Source: Geminicoccaceae bacterium
GTDB taxonomy: Bacteria; Pseudomonadota; Alphaproteobacteria; Geminicoccales; Geminicoccaceae
Assembly: GCA_030824835.1 (NCBI GenBank)
Contig: JAPJRA010000242.1
Span: 1 to 6,215 of the forward strand
Length of the DNA: 6,215 bases
Reading direction: 5' to 3'
The notes under the pieces were generated by a model, which was not told the DNA's origin, searched no databases, and saw nothing but the letters and a program-made list of their open reading frames with translations. This document shows positions 5,151 through 6,215 of this stretch, in pieces (position 1 is the first letter of the stretch; each line of letters begins with the position of its first letter). Both the position numbers and the translations under genes were made by a program.

Positions 5151-6215
5151 ATGCAGCTCACCTTCAACGCCGTTCACGAGCCCGAGCCAAGTGCTAGATG
5201 GCAGGCATTGTTCGAGCGCGCCTGGCCCGGCTGGCGGGCCTGGTACCTCGGCCGGGGCGGCGATCCCAATCCGCGTCTCGACGTCGCCGAGCGCGCCCTG
5301 CGCCACCACATGCCCGAGCTGGAGCGGCCCTGGCGACGGCTGGTGGACCTTGCCGGAGGAGGGGATCTCGCCGCCAATTTCCTCACCTTCTGGTGCCCGC
5401 CGCCCTATCTGGTCCACTGCTCGCAGGCGGTCCTGCTGCATGATGACGGACCGCTGCTGGTCCGCAACTACGATCTCGACCCCAAGCTCAGCGAATCCAC
5501 GGTTCTGTGCAGCTCCTGGACCGGGCGCAAGGTCATCGCCACCATGGAAGGCATCGCCGGTGCCGCCGACGGCATCAACGATGCCGGGCTCGCCGTCTCC
5601 CTGACCTTCGGCGGTCGACGGGTCACCGGCACGGGCTTCGGCATCCCGCTGATCATGCGCTACCTCCTCGAGATCTGCGACCGCACGGCCGATGCGGTGG
5701 CCGTGCTGCGGCGCGTGCCGTCGCACATGTCCTACAACGTCACCATCGTCGATCGGGCCGGCGAGGTGGCCACCGTCTTCGTGGCCCCCGATCGCCCCGC
5801 CATCGTCACCCGGCGCCGGGCGACGGCCAACCATCAGCAGCGGGTCGAATGGCCGGAGCAGGCGCGCTTCTCCCGCACCGTGGAGCGCGAGGCCCACCTG
5901 CTGAAGCTGCTCGAGGAGCGGAACCTGACGCCACCGCAGCTGGTCCGGGCCTTTCTCGCCCGGCCGCTGCTCAGCACCAACTACACTGGCGGCTTCGGCA
6001 CGGTCTACACGGCGGCCTACCGTCCGGCCGAGGCCGGGATGACCCTGCACTGGCCGGGCCAGCAGCCATGGGAGCTGCGTTCCGGGGACTTCCAGGAGGG
6101 CCAGCGCGAGGTCCGCTACCGCGACGGCATCATCGGCCAGCGCACCGCCCGGCCATCGCGACGGGCAGCAGGGCCGGCCGTCGCCGCGCTGGTCGGCCGC
6201 GGCCTGCCCGAGCCC
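5151..6215 (+). CDS. C45 / choloylglycine-hydrolase-like Ntn hydrolase (acyl-CoA:6-aminopenicillanate acyltransferase-like), 3' partial
   Basis: Probable cytoplasmic Ntn-fold enzyme acting on linear amide (C-N) bonds or transferring acyl groups. The frame runs 355 codons to the window edge without a stop. Cys90 (VHCSQAVLL) is the likely nucleophile, freed by self-cleavage between His89 and Cys90. RNYD (105-108) follows 15-18 residues later, close to the Cys2/Arg18/Asp21 spacing of bile-salt hydrolases. Further family marks are GINDAGLAVSLTFGG (141-155), YNVTIVDRAGEVATVF (195-210), ANHQQ (226-230), a following Arg/Glu-rich helix, and FGTVYTAAYRP (282-292). The N-terminal 89 residues contain the WPGWRAWYLGRGG stretch and would form the small chain after processing. 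No signal peptide is seen. Start ATG 5151 has no clear Shine-Dalgarno; an in-frame stop at 5136 leaves TTG 5139 as the only upstream alternative. The real substrate is not known, and penicillin-type activity should not be assumed. Little of the C-terminus is likely to be missing. Confidence 0.87.
   Translation, partial: MQLTFNAVHEPEPSARWQALFERAWPGWRAWYLGRGGDPNPRLDVAERALRHHMPELERPWRRLVDLAGGGDLAANFLTFWCPPPYLVHCSQAVLLHDDGPLLVRNYDLDPKLSESTVLCSSWTGRKVIATMEGIAGAADGINDAGLAVSLTFGGRRVTGTGFGIPLIMRYLLEICDRTADAVAVLRRVPSHMSYNVTIVDRAGEVATVFVAPDRPAIVTRRRATANHQQRVEWPEQARFSRTVEREAHLLKLLEERNLTPPQLVRAFLARPLLSTNYTGGFGTVYTAAYRPAEAGMTLHWPGQQPWELRSGDFQEGQREVRYRDGIIGQRTARPSRRAAGPAVAALVGRGLPEP

Noticed and set aside
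4921..5604. 227-codon plus-strand open frame overlapping the orphan gene and the hydrolase
   Set aside because: It crosses the intergenic region in a frame different from the hydrolase; its sequence is Pro/Ser/Arg-rich with no fold, and the overlapping frames code well.

Overview
The window is GC-rich throughout, with strongly G/C-biased third codon positions, tightly packed genes and Shine-Dalgarno-led translational coupling. Together with the layout and sequence style of the transporter, this suggests a high-GC proteobacterium, most likely an alphaproteobacterium. That placement is an inference from style; there is no rRNA or other marker here.

Positions 2-4715 (+) hold a carbohydrate-type (CUT1) ABC importer operon: a periplasmic solute-binding protein whose signal-peptide start lies off the left edge, two six-helix permeases, one MalK/UgpC-like ATPase and a small three-helix membrane protein. 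A perfect 10-bp stem with a GCGA tetraloop separates the binding-protein gene from the first permease. This fits the usual need for more binding protein than membrane complex. From the first permease onward the genes are joined by 1-nt and 4-nt overlaps or by a Shine-Dalgarno that overlaps the previous stop, so they are very probably co-translated. The binding protein would capture a solute in the periplasm, the permeases would form the channel, and the ATPase would drive import. The 104-residue membrane protein may be an extra subunit. The substrate cannot be read from the sequence; a sugar, polyol or related solute is most likely. Two departures from consensus stand out: the ATPase signature motif reads LAEGE instead of LSGGQ, and the first permease has Arg in place of the conserved EAA-loop Gly.

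Positions 4726-5070 (-) encode an unrecognised 114-residue protein that converges on the operon, with only 10 nt between the stop codons. Positions 5071-5150 form a short, comparatively AT-richer divergent intergenic region with a perfect 19-nt operator-like palindrome. Positions 5151-6215 (+) hold a gene open to the right edge. It encodes a C45/choloylglycine-hydrolase-like Ntn hydrolase (acyl-CoA:6-aminopenicillanate acyltransferase-like), recognised from a Cys nucleophile followed by an RNYD motif and downstream NVTIVD and ANH motifs.

No tRNA, rRNA, CRISPR array, insertion sequence or phage gene was seen. The best candidates for something undescribed are the small membrane protein coupled to the ATPase, the ATPase's altered signature, the orphan minus-strand protein, and the palindrome placed to control it together with the Ntn hydrolase.
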